A stretch of DNA of 64,000 nucleotides from Murimonas intestini (lineage in GTDB: Bacteria > Bacillota > Clostridia > Lachnospirales > Lachnospiraceae): contig NZ_JANKBI010000001.1 in assembly GCF_024622195.1 (NCBI RefSeq), forward strand, positions 434,001 through 498,000, given 5' to 3'. Shown piece after piece: positions 51,753 to 60,229 of this stretch (the first letter of the stretch is position 1; each line of letters opens with the position of its first letter). The notes below the pieces were generated by a model. It saw nothing but the letters and a program-made list of their open reading frames with translations. It was not told where the DNA came from and did not search any database. Both the position numbers and the translations under genes were made by a program.

Positions 51753-53843
51753 TTACTCTTCGTTTGTATTGACCTTACTTGCCCTCTCAGCCACTTCTTT
51801 AGCCTGAACATCTGACGGAGCCTGCTCATAGCGTGCAAACTCATATGAGAAATCACCGCTGCCTCCTGTCATAGAGCGAAGCGTTGTGGAATAGCCGTAG
51901 ACCTCTGTCATAGGAATATCAGCCTCAATGACCTGGTTGCCCTTGTGGTCAGGATTCATACCCAGCACACGGCCGCGGCGCTTATTCAGATCACCCATGA
52001 CATCTCCTGTATACTTGTCAGGAACTGTCACTTTCATGGAAGCGATCGGCTCAAGGAGTACCGGTGAAGCTTCCATAAAGCCTTTCTTAAATGCCTGGAC
52101 GGAAGCTGTCTTAAATGCCATCTCGGAGGAGTCTACCGGATGATAAGATCCGTCATAGAGCACTGCCTTGACGCCTACAACTGGATATGCGGCCAGAGGG
52201 CCTTTCTGTACGGCTTCCTGGACTCCTTTTTCTACTGCCGGGAAATAGTTTTTCGGAACTGCTCCGCCTACTACTTCCTGATCAAATACATAAGCTGTCT
52301 CTAAATCTCCTGAAGGCTCAAAGCGCATCTTAACGTGTCCATACTGTCCATGTCCGCCTGACTGTTTTTTATATTTAGCTTCCACATCAGCTTTTTTGCG
52401 GATAGTCTCACGGAAAGCCACCTTCGGCTTATCCAGTTCGATCTCGATTTTATATTTTGTATTCAGTTTGCTCTGAATGATATCGATATGCTGGTCACCC
52501 ATGCCGTAAATCAGTGACTGATGGTTCTCAGCGTCATTGACAGCCTTCATGGTGAGGTCCTCATGCATCATCTTTGTCAGTGCCTGGGAGATCTTATCCT
52601 CATCACCCTTGTTCACCGCTTTATACCTCTTATAAGTATACGGTGTGGAGACCTCGATCCTGCCGTAGCGGATAGGCGCAGCCTTTGTGGAGAGAGTATC
52701 GCCGGTACGTGCCTTGGCAAGCTTGCCGATAGCGCCGATATCTCCTGCGTGCAGCTCCGGTACCTCCACCGGCTTGCTTCCTTCGAATATGTAAAGCTTA
52801 TTCAGCTTCTCTTCTGTATCCTTATCGATATTATATAAGGTATCATCATTCTTGATAACGCCGGAGCATACTTTTATAAGTGAATATTTTCCGATGAACG
52901 GATCCACGATTGTCTTAAAGATAAGGGCGGATTTAGCTTTTGAGAAATCATAATTCGCCTCGAATATCTCATTTGTCTTTGTGTTGATCCCATTGACACT
53001 CCGTTTGTCCGGGCTCGGGAAATACTGTACGATATCATCCAGCAGGTTGGCAACGCCCTGAACATTTACGCTGGACCCCATAGCCACCGGTACGATCGTC
53101 CCATCATCCACATTTGCCGTGAGGGCCATCATGATCTCTGCCACTGAGAACTCATCACCTGAGAAATAGCGATCCATAAATTCTTCACTTGTCTCAGCAA
53201 CTGCTTCCAGAAGTGACTCGCGGTATTTCTCCAGGTATTCCATAGAATATTCCGGAATCTCACACTCTACTTTATTTCCGCGGTCTACCCACCTTCTGCC
53301 CGCTTTTTTAACTACATTTACATATCCGACAAACTTCTCATTCTCACGGATGGGCAGATGGATAGGAGCTATCTTCTTTCCATAGAGATCTGTCAGCTTC
53401 TCAACAACTTCACGGTAGCTGGCATTATCCACATCCATGTTCGTCACAAAGAACATTCTGGGGAGTTTATATTTCTCACAGAGATCCCATGCCTTCTGAG
53501 TGCCTACTTCCACTCCGCTCTTGCCGGAGACTACGATTACGGCTGCGTCTGCCGCTGCCGCTGCTTCTTCAGCTTCACCGACAAAATCAAAGTATCCCGG
53601 TGTATCCAGCACATTGACTTTTGTATCGCCCCAGATTACGGGAACCATCGTCATATTAATTGAAAATTTTCTCTTGATCTCTTCTTTATCATAATCACTG
53701 ATGGTATTTCCTTCTGTAACATTTCCAAGCCTGCTGGTAATTCCGCCTAAGTAAGCCATCGCCTCTACAAGGCTAGTCTTTCCTGCTCCGCCATGACCTA
53801 AGATGACGACGTTTCGAATTTTGTCCGTTGTGTAAACCTTCAT
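51753..53843 (-). CDS. Elongation factor G-like GTPase (EF-G2 type)
   Basis: 696 residues with the five-domain EF-G layout, but of the divergent paralog class. The P-loop is GHGGAGKTSL (EF-G has AHIDAGKTT), G3 is DTPGYFDF instead of DTPGHVDF, and G4 is NMDVD instead of NKxD. Domain IV with GGHGQYGHVKMRFEPS and domain V (EPIASMKVTVPDKYTGDVMGDLNKRRGRV) are complete. GGAGG lies eight bases before the chosen ATG; an ATG five codons upstream overlaps it. Such paralogs may act in recycling or regulation; it is probably not the main EF-G, which normally sits in the str operon. Confidence 0.93.
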   Translation of the reverse strand: MKVYTTDKIRNVVILGHGGAGKTSLVEAMAYLGGITSRLGNVTEGNTISDYDKEEIKRKFSINMTMVPVIWGDTKVNVLDTPGYFDFVGEAEEAAAAADAAVIVVSGKSGVEVGTQKAWDLCEKYKLPRMFFVTNMDVDNASYREVVEKLTDLYGKKIAPIHLPIRENEKFVGYVNVVKKAGRRWVDRGNKVECEIPEYSMEYLEKYRESLLEAVAETSEEFMDRYFSGDEFSVAEIMMALTANVDDGTIVPVAMGSSVNVQGVANLLDDIVQYFPSPDKRSVNGINTKTNEIFEANYDFSKAKSALIFKTIVDPFIGKYSLIKVCSGVIKNDDTLYNIDKDTEEKLNKLYIFEGSKPVEVPELHAGDIGAIGKLAKARTGDTLSTKAAPIRYGRIEVSTPYTYKRYKAVNKGDEDKISQALTKMMHEDLTMKAVNDAENHQSLIYGMGDQHIDIIQSKLNTKYKIEIELDKPKVAFRETIRKKADVEAKYKKQSGGHGQYGHVKMRFEPSGDLETAYVFDQEVVGGAVPKNYFPAVEKGVQEAVQKGPLAAYPVVGVKAVLYDGSYHPVDSSEMAFKTASVQAFKKGFMEASPVLLEPIASMKVTVPDKYTGDVMGDLNKRRGRVLGMNPDHKGNQVIEADIPMTEVYGYSTTLRSMTGGSGDFSYEFARYEQAPSDVQAKEVAERASKVNTNEE

Positions 53844-53913
53844 ATACATATCCTCCAATACTAGTTATTTGAGAACGTTTCACACGTATCTCTTCGAATA
53901 AGTCTATGGATAC

Positions 53914-53942
53914 ATTTTACTAAAATTGTCATAATATTTCAA
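53914..53942 (-). promoter_or_regulatory. SigA promoter of the EF-G-like gene
   Basis: -35 TTGAAA (53942-53937), 17-base spacer, -10 TAAAAT (53919-53914), about 70 bases before the start codon. Confidence 0.7.
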
Positions 53943-53983
53943 GCTTTTTATCCATTTTTACCAAATATTTTTTTAGGGGTGCA

Positions 53984-54054
53984 AAAAGGCCTTATTTACA
54001 GGCTTTTCTCAGGTTTTCTATTGGAATTTCCATGGCTTTTGCCTGTAATGAGAA
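53984..54054. other. Gene-free stretch with nested inverted repeats between two divergent promoters
   Basis: The 332 bases between the EF-G-like gene and aroF hold two promoters and, between them, this stretch. TTACAGGC (53996-54003) matches GCCTGTAA (54041-54048), and TTCTCA (54006-54011) matches TGAGAA (54049-54054); the pairs cross, so both together would be a pseudoknot. A small AAAGGCC/GGCTTT hairpin overlaps. It lies outside both predicted leaders, so if transcribed it would be a separate small RNA. No gene is seen. Confidence 0.35.
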
Positions 54055-54092
54055 CCGCGCATAGATTTTTCGCACTTTAACGCAACATAGTG

Positions 54093-54121
54093 TTGACACA
54101 TTTCCATTTCGATAGTAGAAT
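54093..54121 (+). promoter_or_regulatory. SigA promoter of aroF-tyrA-aroA
   Basis: -35 TTGACA (54093-54098), 17-base spacer, -10 TAGAAT (54116-54121), followed by a short leader without attenuator or T-box. Confidence 0.85.
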
Positions 54122-54175
54122 GTATGTTACAGAAAATCCGTGCTCCAAAAGAGTCAGAAAGAAAAGGTATATATT

Positions 54176-55192
54176 ATGATTATTGTAATGAAACCGCATG
54201 CGTCACAGGCGTCTATAAATAATGTGACAGAAATTGTCAAGTCAAAGGGTCTTCAGGTTCATCTCTCTCAAGGTGAGGAAGTTACGATCATCGGTGTTGT
54301 GGGCGATAAGACAAGACTGGCCAACCAGAACCTGGAGCTTGCTCCCGAAGTAGATAAAATAGTCCCGGTAACAGAGAGCTACAAGCTCTCCAACAAAAAA
54401 TTCCACCCGCAGCCCACCTATGTAAAGGTAGGCAATGCAGAGATAGGTCCTGACACAATGACGATCATGGCAGGCCCCTGCGCAGTGGAGTCAGAAGAAC
54501 AGCTCATGCTCATAGCCAGGGCAGTTAAAAAGGCTGGAGCTACTTTTGTGCGCGGAGGAGCATATAAACCCCGCACATCCCCTTATTCCTTCCAGGGTCT
54601 GGAGGAGGAGGGCCTGCGTTATATGCAGACAGCCAGAGAAGAGACCGGTCTCTCTACTATCTGCGAAGTGATCAGTGAAGCGGCTATTGAGGCGGCTGCA
54701 AAATACGTGGATATGATCCAGATAGGCGCAAGAAATATGCAGAATTTCCAGCTATTAAAAGAAGCCGGGCGTTCCGGACTTCCTGTCCTGCTAAAACGCG
54801 GCCTGGCCGCCACAATTGATGAATGGCTGAACGCAGCGGAATACATTATCTCTGAGGGGAATCCAAATGTAGTTCTCTGTGAGCGCGGTATACGTACCTT
54901 TGAGACAGCCACCAGAAATACTCTCGATATCAGCGCAGTTCCTGTCATAAAGGCAAAGTCCCATCTTCCTATCATAGTTGATCCAAGCCACGCCACGGGA
55001 GTAAGGAACTATGTAGCTCCCCTTGCCAAATGTGCCATAGCTGCAGGCGCTGACGGACTCATGATCGAGGTACATAACAACCCTGCCTGCGCGCTCTCCG
55101 ACGGGCCGCAGTCACTTACATTTGAACAGTTCGATTCACTGACTGACGAACTGGCGCCTTATGCAGAACTGGCAGGAAGGAAATTCAGATGA
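54176..55192 (+). CDS. aroF: 3-deoxy-7-phosphoheptulonate (DAHP) synthase, type I-beta
   Basis: First step of the shikimate pathway, joining PEP and erythrose 4-phosphate. 338 residues: an N-terminal ferredoxin-like regulatory domain (1 to about 70: MIIVMKPHASQASINNVTEIV) as in Bacillus/Thermotoga enzymes, then the barrel with GPCAVES, RGGAYKPRTSPYSFQG, LLKRGLAATIDEWLNAAEY and VDPSHATG, which carry the metal and PEP residues. The ATG at 54176 has AAAGG before it; the open frame upstream lacks a start signal. Feedback by tyrosine or prephenate is likely for this class. Confidence 0.95.
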   Translation: MIIVMKPHASQASINNVTEIVKSKGLQVHLSQGEEVTIIGVVGDKTRLANQNLELAPEVDKIVPVTESYKLSNKKFHPQPTYVKVGNAEIGPDTMTIMAGPCAVESEEQLMLIARAVKKAGATFVRGGAYKPRTSPYSFQGLEEEGLRYMQTAREETGLSTICEVISEAAIEAAAKYVDMIQIGARNMQNFQLLKEAGRSGLPVLLKRGLAATIDEWLNAAEYIISEGNPNVVLCERGIRTFETATRNTLDISAVPVIKAKSHLPIIVDPSHATGVRNYVAPLAKCAIAAGADGLMIEVHNNPACALSDGPQSLTFEQFDSLTDELAPYAELAGRKFR

Positions 55193-56289
55193 AATCAGAC
55201 TTTACGGCCGGATTTATCGGCCTTGGATTGATAGGAGGCTCTATAGCAAGGGCGATCCGCTTCTTCTACCCTGACGCGCGTCTGATCGCACATACGCGCA
55301 GCCGTTCCACCCTGGACTATGCCCTGGATGAGAATATCATTGACGAAGCATATGACGGGATCTCTGAAGCTTTTGGCAGATGTGACTACATTTTTTTGTG
55401 CGCCCCTGTGGAAACAAATGCATCCTGTCTTGAGCGCCTTAAGCCCCTGATCGGAGCTGACTGCATCCTTACCGATGTGGGCAGCACAAAGACGGATATC
55501 CATGAGAAGGTCAATGTCCTGGGAATGCAGAAGAACTTTATCGGCGGCCATCCTATGGCCGGTTCAGAAAAGACAGGTATACAGAATTCGAAAAGGCATC
55601 TGATAGAAAATGCCTACTATGTGCTGACGCCTTCAGAGGAAGTTTCCCAGGAAATGCTTAAGAGGATGGAAGAACTTGCATCTTCTCTCAAAGCCATCCC
55701 CCTTATACTGGATTACCATGAGCATGATTATATAACAGCCGCTATCAGCCATCTGCCCCACATCATTGCATCCACCCTGGTAAATCTGGTCAGGGATTCC
55801 GATAATGAAAAAGAGACTATGAGGACAATGGCAGCCGGAGGTTTTAAGGATATCACCCGGATCGCCTCCTCTTCCCCTGAGATGTGGGAGCAGATCTGCT
55901 CTGCCAACAGAGACAATATAATAAAAGTGCTGGATAACTATATTAACAGCCTGATCTCGGTAAAGTTCGCCCTGGCCGAACAGGACGCCGGTGAGATATA
56001 CAATCTCTTCTCCGCCTCCCGGGAATACAGGAATTCCATCAGCGATACTTCCAGCGGTCCGCTGAAAAAAGTATACGCCATCTACTGCGATATGGTAGAT
56101 GAAGCCGGCGGAATTGCTGCGCTCTCTACCATACTTGCCACAAATGGCATCAGTATAAAAAATATCGGCATCGTCCACAACAGAGAATTTGAGGAAGCAG
56201 TGCTGCGCGTGGAATTTTATGAAAAAGAAGCTGAGGAAAAGGCCGTGGCACTATTGAGACGGTACCGCTACACAGTATATGAAAGATAG
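55189..56289 (+). CDS. tyrA: Prephenate dehydrogenase with ACT domain
   Basis: Oxidises prephenate to 4-hydroxyphenylpyruvate for tyrosine synthesis. 366 residues: the NAD site GLGLIGGSIARAIR near the N-terminus, catalytic-type GGHPMAGSEKTGI with the active His, the helical dimer domain (DYHEHDYITAAISHLPHIIAS), and an ACT domain from about residue 295 (YCDMVDEAGGIAALSTILATNGI) for tyrosine feedback. The ATG overlaps the aroF stop (ATGA), so translation is coupled. Confidence 0.95.
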   Translation: MKSDFTAGFIGLGLIGGSIARAIRFFYPDARLIAHTRSRSTLDYALDENIIDEAYDGISEAFGRCDYIFLCAPVETNASCLERLKPLIGADCILTDVGSTKTDIHEKVNVLGMQKNFIGGHPMAGSEKTGIQNSKRHLIENAYYVLTPSEEVSQEMLKRMEELASSLKAIPLILDYHEHDYITAAISHLPHIIASTLVNLVRDSDNEKETMRTMAAGGFKDITRIASSSPEMWEQICSANRDNIIKVLDNYINSLISVKFALAEQDAGEIYNLFSASREYRNSISDTSSGPLKKVYAIYCDMVDEAGGIAALSTILATNGISIKNIGIVHNREFEEAVLRVEFYEKEAEEKAVALLRRYRYTVYER

Positions 56290-56312
56290 CCGCAAAGAAA
56301 GGTATTGATTCC

Positions 56313-57599
56313 ATGAAACTTACAAGAGCAACTTCCCCCCTTAAGGGTACAGTCTCCATTCCGGGAGATAAGTCCATATCGCACCGGGCCGTCATGTTCG
56401 GTGCTCTGGCCGAAGGCACTACTGAGGTGACAAACTTTCTCCAGGGCGCTGACTGCCTGTCAACAATCGACTGTTTCCGCAGGATGGGGATCGAAATTGA
56501 AAATACTCCTGATCTTATAAAAATACACGGCAGGGGACTGCATGGGCTGTCAGCCCCTTCCGGCATCCTGGATACAGGGAACAGCGGAACCACCACAAGA
56601 CTTATATCCGGCATCCTCTCAGGACAGTCCTTTGAGACAGTGCTTACCGGGGACAGCTCTATCCAGAGCCGTCCCATGGGCCGTATTATCAGACCTCTTA
56701 CCCAGATGGGCGCAAATATCACAAGCCTGAAGGGAAATGGCTGTGCTCCTCTGCTCATCAAAGGCCGCCTGCTTAAGGGCATCAGCTATTCTACTGAGGT
56801 CGCATCCGCCCAGGTAAAATCCTGCATCCTTCTGGCAGGCCTCTATGCTGACGGTCCGGTCAGCGTGACAGAACCGGCCCTCACTAGAAACCACACAGAG
56901 ATCATGCTGCGCTCTTTTGGCGCGGATGTCATTTCACATGGCAGAACTGCCCGGATCTATCCGTCTCCAAAGCTGCACTGCCAGAATATATGCGTCCCTG
57001 GCGATATCTCTTCCGCTGCTTATTTTATAGCGGCAGGGCTTCTTGTTCCAGGTTCAGAGATCCTCATCAAAAATGTGGGGATCAATCCTACAAGGGATGG
57101 AATCCTGAGAGTATGCCAGGCCATGGGAGCCGATATTACCCTTCTGAATGAAAGCTTTGATGCAGGCGAGCCAGTGGCCGACCTGCTTGTAAAATACAGT
57201 GAGCTGCACGGGACAGAAATAGGCGGTGACATCATCCCCACCCTGATAGATGAACTTCCTGTGATCGCTGTTCTGGCCTGCCATGCCAGGGGAACTACAG
57301 TGATAAAAGACGCTCAGGAGCTGAAGGTCAAGGAATCTAACCGGCTGGATGTGATGGTAAAAAGCCTTTCCGCCATGGGAGCAAATGTGACAGCTATGGA
57401 TGACGGTATGGTCATCGAGGGCGGCAGTCCTCTCCATGGCGCAGTCATTGACAGCGTGGCAGACCACCGCATTGCCATGACATTTGCTGTAGCTGCCCTC
57501 ACAGCTTCCGGTGAGACTGAAATACTTGGAGCAGACTGCGTGAATATCAGCTACCCTGGATTTTACCATGATCTTGAGAAACTTGTAAGGCAGGGCTGA
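56313..57599 (+). CDS. aroA: 3-phosphoshikimate 1-carboxyvinyltransferase (EPSP synthase)
   Basis: Sixth step of the shikimate pathway. 428 residues with GDKSISHRAVMFGALAEG, LDTGNSGTTTRLISG and KDAQELKVKESNRLDVM. The region after GNSGTTTRL reads ISGILSGQ rather than the class I sequence, closer to class II enzymes such as those of Gram-positives. AAAGG precedes the ATG. It ends the aroF-tyrA-aroA operon; the other shikimate genes are not in the window. Confidence 0.96.
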   Translation: MKLTRATSPLKGTVSIPGDKSISHRAVMFGALAEGTTEVTNFLQGADCLSTIDCFRRMGIEIENTPDLIKIHGRGLHGLSAPSGILDTGNSGTTTRLISGILSGQSFETVLTGDSSIQSRPMGRIIRPLTQMGANITSLKGNGCAPLLIKGRLLKGISYSTEVASAQVKSCILLAGLYADGPVSVTEPALTRNHTEIMLRSFGADVISHGRTARIYPSPKLHCQNICVPGDISSAAYFIAAGLLVPGSEILIKNVGINPTRDGILRVCQAMGADITLLNESFDAGEPVADLLVKYSELHGTEIGGDIIPTLIDELPVIAVLACHARGTTVIKDAQELKVKESNRLDVMVKSLSAMGANVTAMDDGMVIEGGSPLHGAVIDSVADHRIAMTFAVAALTASGETEILGADCVNISYPGFYHDLEKLVRQG

Positions 57600-57654
57600 T
57601 TTTGACCATTCCAGCAGGTTTTCACTCCTTTTGGTGAGTTGACTGCATAAATAG

Positions 57655-57681
57655 GAGGGAGCTGCATTTTGCAGCTCCCTC
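57655..57681. terminator. Hairpin between convergent aroA and purF-like genes
   Basis: A perfect 12-bp stem (GAGGGAGCTGCA and its complement) with a TTT loop. No T-tract follows on the plus strand; CTATTTATG follows on the minus strand. Probably a weak shared terminator. Confidence 0.65.
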
Positions 57682-57712
57682 ACGCGCAATGGCATATACC
57701 ATTATATCTTCA

Positions 57713-59116
57713 TTATTCTTTTCCGCTGAAACAGTAAGTACAGAGCTTGCAGGGTGATATCCCTATGGATTTCTCCATATCATCCAGCCTGTGGAAACGC
57801 AGTGATGTAAAGTTCTGCTCTTTCCTGATCTCATCTACCATCTCTTTATAACTCGTGCTGTTCGGATCTGCGTAATCTGAAAGCTTATCCAGCTCTTTCT
57901 CCCCTTCCCTCTCTCTGATGATCCTTCTGGTGATCAGATCCAGGTCAGATTTAGAACGTGAGAAATTTAAATACTTGCACCCATAGAGAAGAGGCGGGCA
58001 GGCAGGCCTTACGTGAACCTCTTTTGCTCCGCTCTGATACAGGAATTCTGTCGTCTCTCTCAGCTGTGTCCCGCGCACAATAGAATCATCGATCAGAAGC
58101 AGACTCTTATCCTTTATCAGCTTGTGGACAGGGATCAGCTTCATCTTAGCTATCAGACTGCGCTGGCTCTGCTTCTGAGGCATAAAAGAACGGGGCCATG
58201 TAGGTGTATATTTAATAAATGGCCGGGCAAACGGAATGCCGGATTCATTGGCATATCCGATGGCATGGGCGATACCAGAATCAGGAACTCCCGCTACGAA
58301 ATCAGGCTTTACATTATCCCTCTTTGCGAGCATGCTGCCGCAGCGGTACCTCATTTCTTCCACATTAACACCCTCATAGGAGGAGGTTGGATAGCCGAAA
58401 TAGACCCAAAGGAAACTGCAGATCTTCATCTCTTCCCCGGGCTCTCCCACAGTCTCCACACCTTCAGGCGTGATATAGACGATCTCACCCGGTCCCAATT
58501 CCTTATAATCCTGGTATCCCAGATTAAAGTAGGCAAAGCTCTCAAAGGACGCACAGAATGCACCGTCTTTCTTTCCAATAACGATCGGTGTACGTCCTAC
58601 ACGGTCCCTTGCCGCATAGATACCTTTCTCAGTCATCAGAAGCATGCTCATGCTGCCGTCGATCATCTGCTGGGCGTGACGTATTCCTTCAACAATACTG
58701 TCTCTCTGGTTGATCAGAGAGGCAACCAGCTCAGTGGCATTGATCCTGCCTCCGCTCATTTCCAGGAAATGTATTGACCCGTTTTTATATGAATAATCTA
58801 CAAGTTCTTCAGTATTATTGATCCTTCCTACTGTGGTGATCGCAAAACTCCCGAGATGTGACTGCACCAGCAGCGGCTGGGGCTCATTATCTGAGATACA
58901 GCCGATCCCCAGGTTTCCATTCAGTTCTTCTACATCTCGTTCAAATTTAGTACGGAAAGGTGAGTTCTCAATATTGTGGATTGCCCTGTCAAATCCTCTT
59001 TCTCCGTAAACAGCCATCCCACCTCTCTTTGTACCGAGATGTGAATGGTAATCGATACCGAAAAACAGATCATTCACACAATCTTCCTTTGATGCCACTC
59101 CAAAAATTCCACCCAT
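57713..59116 (-). CDS. PurF-like amidophosphoribosyltransferase paralog with degenerate glutaminase domain
   Basis: 467 residues in the PurF layout, but the N-terminal Ntn domain lacks its catalytic parts. It starts MGGIFG where PurF has the nucleophile Cys after the processed start; LGTKRGG replaces LQHRGQESAG; IGCISDNEPQP stands where GHxRYxTxG supplies Arg; and GRINN stands where HNGNL supplies the oxyanion Asn-Gly. The phosphoribosyltransferase half is intact (GVPDSGIAHAIGYA, LLIDDSIVRGTQ), and the C-terminal CKLCTYC with upstream Cys residues resembles the PurF cluster ligands. The ATG at 59116 has AAGGAGC before it. It may use free ammonia or serve another PRPP reaction. It is monocistronic here, away from other pur genes. 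Confidence 0.85.
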   Translation of the reverse strand: MGGIFGVASKEDCVNDLFFGIDYHSHLGTKRGGMAVYGERGFDRAIHNIENSPFRTKFERDVEELNGNLGIGCISDNEPQPLLVQSHLGSFAITTVGRINNTEELVDYSYKNGSIHFLEMSGGRINATELVASLINQRDSIVEGIRHAQQMIDGSMSMLLMTEKGIYAARDRVGRTPIVIGKKDGAFCASFESFAYFNLGYQDYKELGPGEIVYITPEGVETVGEPGEEMKICSFLWVYFGYPTSSYEGVNVEEMRYRCGSMLAKRDNVKPDFVAGVPDSGIAHAIGYANESGIPFARPFIKYTPTWPRSFMPQKQSQRSLIAKMKLIPVHKLIKDKSLLLIDDSIVRGTQLRETTEFLYQSGAKEVHVRPACPPLLYGCKYLNFSRSKSDLDLITRRIIREREGEKELDKLSDYADPNSTSYKEMVDEIRKEQNFTSLRFHRLDDMEKSIGISPCKLCTYCFSGKE

Positions 59117-59279
59117 TTTATCTGCTCCTTTTTTTACCTGATTCTGTATTATTATTCTCACACGGGCATCCCACAGCTTCTGCGTCAGATGAGCGTGCTC
59201 CGCACGACAGCGCACCCCATGCAGGTCTCCGCAGCCATAGCCGTTTGCCGGCATGCCCCGCATGGCAGTGTATGCCATA
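59117..59279 (-). ncRNA. GC-rich 163-nt leader of the PurF-like gene, candidate structured RNA
   Basis: Between the predicted transcript start and the ribosome site lies a leader distinctly richer in GC than its surroundings. It can form several hairpins: ATGGCA/TGCCAT with a 5-base loop, GCCG/CGGC, and CGTGC/GCACG with a 3-base loop. It does not match the ZTP, purine, PRPP/guanidine, glutamine or T-box consensus sequences I know. The frame of the gene is open through it, so an N-terminal extension is formally possible, but the strong ribosome site at 59116 and the PurF-like start argue against that. Confidence 0.4.
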
Positions 59280-59285
59280 TGGTAG

Positions 59286-59314
59286 ATTATAGCGAAAGAT
59301 GGAAGTATTGGCAA
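59286..59314 (-). promoter_or_regulatory. SigA promoter of the PurF-like gene
   Basis: -35 TTGCCA (59314-59309), 17-base spacer, -10 TATAAT (59291-59286). Confidence 0.75.
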
Positions 59315-59370
59315 TAGGCTATTTTCACGTAAATCATCATAACAGATTACTATAGCAGAGCAAAATTTAC

Positions 59371-59401
59371 TTGCTTGTGACGCTGCGTCATGAATTATAA
59401 T
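59371..59401 (+). promoter_or_regulatory. MerR-type promoter with 19-bp spacer and central dyad
   Basis: -35 TTGCTT (59371-59376), 19-base spacer, -10 TATAAT (59396-59401). The spacer holds the perfect dyad TGACGC-T-GCGTCA (59378-59390). Overlong spacers with a dyad between the boxes are the hallmark of promoters activated by MerR proteins, which twist the DNA to realign the boxes. The gene it drives encodes a MerR regulator and an exporter, so autoregulation is expected. Confidence 0.85.
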
Positions 59402-59420
59402 AGATGCAGGAGGTATGCAT

Positions 59421-60227
59421 ATGCAGAAAAAAGGAAATATAACAGACGATTATATGACAGTTGGAGAGCTTGCCAAAAAAATGGGAACTACTGTCCGGAC
59501 TTTACAATACTACGATAAAGAAGGCGTACTCTCTCCCACTGCTGAAAGCGAAGGCGGCCGGAGATTATACACGTATAAGGACATGATAAAATTTCATCAG
59601 ATACAGTCTTTAAAATCCCTGGGATTTTCACTGGATGATATAAAAAACAAACTGATCTCCCTTGATACGCCGGCGGAAGTGGCAAAAGTCCTTGACCAAC
59701 AGGCCTTATATATTCAGGAAAAAATCCAGCAGCTTACATCATCATTAAAGGCAGTAGAGGCATTAAGAACAGAAGTATTACAAATGCAGACGGTTGATTT
59801 TAAAAAATACGCTGACATTATTGTAAATCTTCAGATGAACAATGAATATTACTGGCTGATCAAGCATTTTGACAATGATATCTTAGACCACCTGCGCAGC
59901 CGCTTTGACAAGGAAAGCGGGGGTGTATTTATGGAACGCTTCAATCAGTTAAATAATAAAGCTGCCGATCTTCAAAAAAACAATATCCCCCCTGAAGATG
60001 ATAAAGTCCAGGCACTTGTAAAAGAGTTCTGGGATATGGTTATAGAATTTACTAACGGGGATATGAGTATGATCTCAAAGCTTGTGGAATTTAAAGATGA
60101 TATCAGCACCAGCTCAGACAGTAATAATGAATGGACAAAAAAACAAGTAAATGTAAATGAATATCTGCAGCCGGCATTTGAACTGTATTTTCAAAAAGCA
60201 GGGATAAATCCTTTTGAGGGGGAATAA
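59421..60227 (+). CDS. MerR-family regulator with TipAS-like C-terminal domain
   Basis: 268 residues. The MerR winged helix (about 12-80) reads MTVGELAKKMGTTVRTLQYYDKEGVLSP, then GGRRLYTYKDMIKFHQIQ. A dimerising coiled coil (about 85-120) and a C-terminal helical domain of about 140 residues follow, which resembles the ligand-binding TipAS fold of drug-sensing regulators. The ATG at 59421 is seven bases after AGGAGG; the ATG two codons earlier is too close to it. It likely binds the dyad in its own promoter and controls the exporter genes that follow two bases later. This block looks more AT-rich than its flanks. Confidence 0.9.
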   Translation: MQKKGNITDDYMTVGELAKKMGTTVRTLQYYDKEGVLSPTAESEGGRRLYTYKDMIKFHQIQSLKSLGFSLDDIKNKLISLDTPAEVAKVLDQQALYIQEKIQQLTSSLKAVEALRTEVLQMQTVDFKKYADIIVNLQMNNEYYWLIKHFDNDILDHLRSRFDKESGGVFMERFNQLNNKAADLQKNNIPPEDDKVQALVKEFWDMVIEFTNGDMSMISKLVEFKDDISTSSDSNNEWTKKQVNVNEYLQPAFELYFQKAGINPFEGE

Positions 60228-60229
60228 CG

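Noticed and set aside
59117..59279. ZTP, purine or PRPP riboswitch in the purF-like leader
   Set aside because: The conserved segments of these classes, as I know them, are not present.
59117..59314. In-frame N-terminal extension of the PurF-like protein by 66 codons
   Set aside because: It crosses the predicted promoter, lacks a ribosome site, and the strong AAGGAGC before 59116 gives the PurF-like start MGGIFG.
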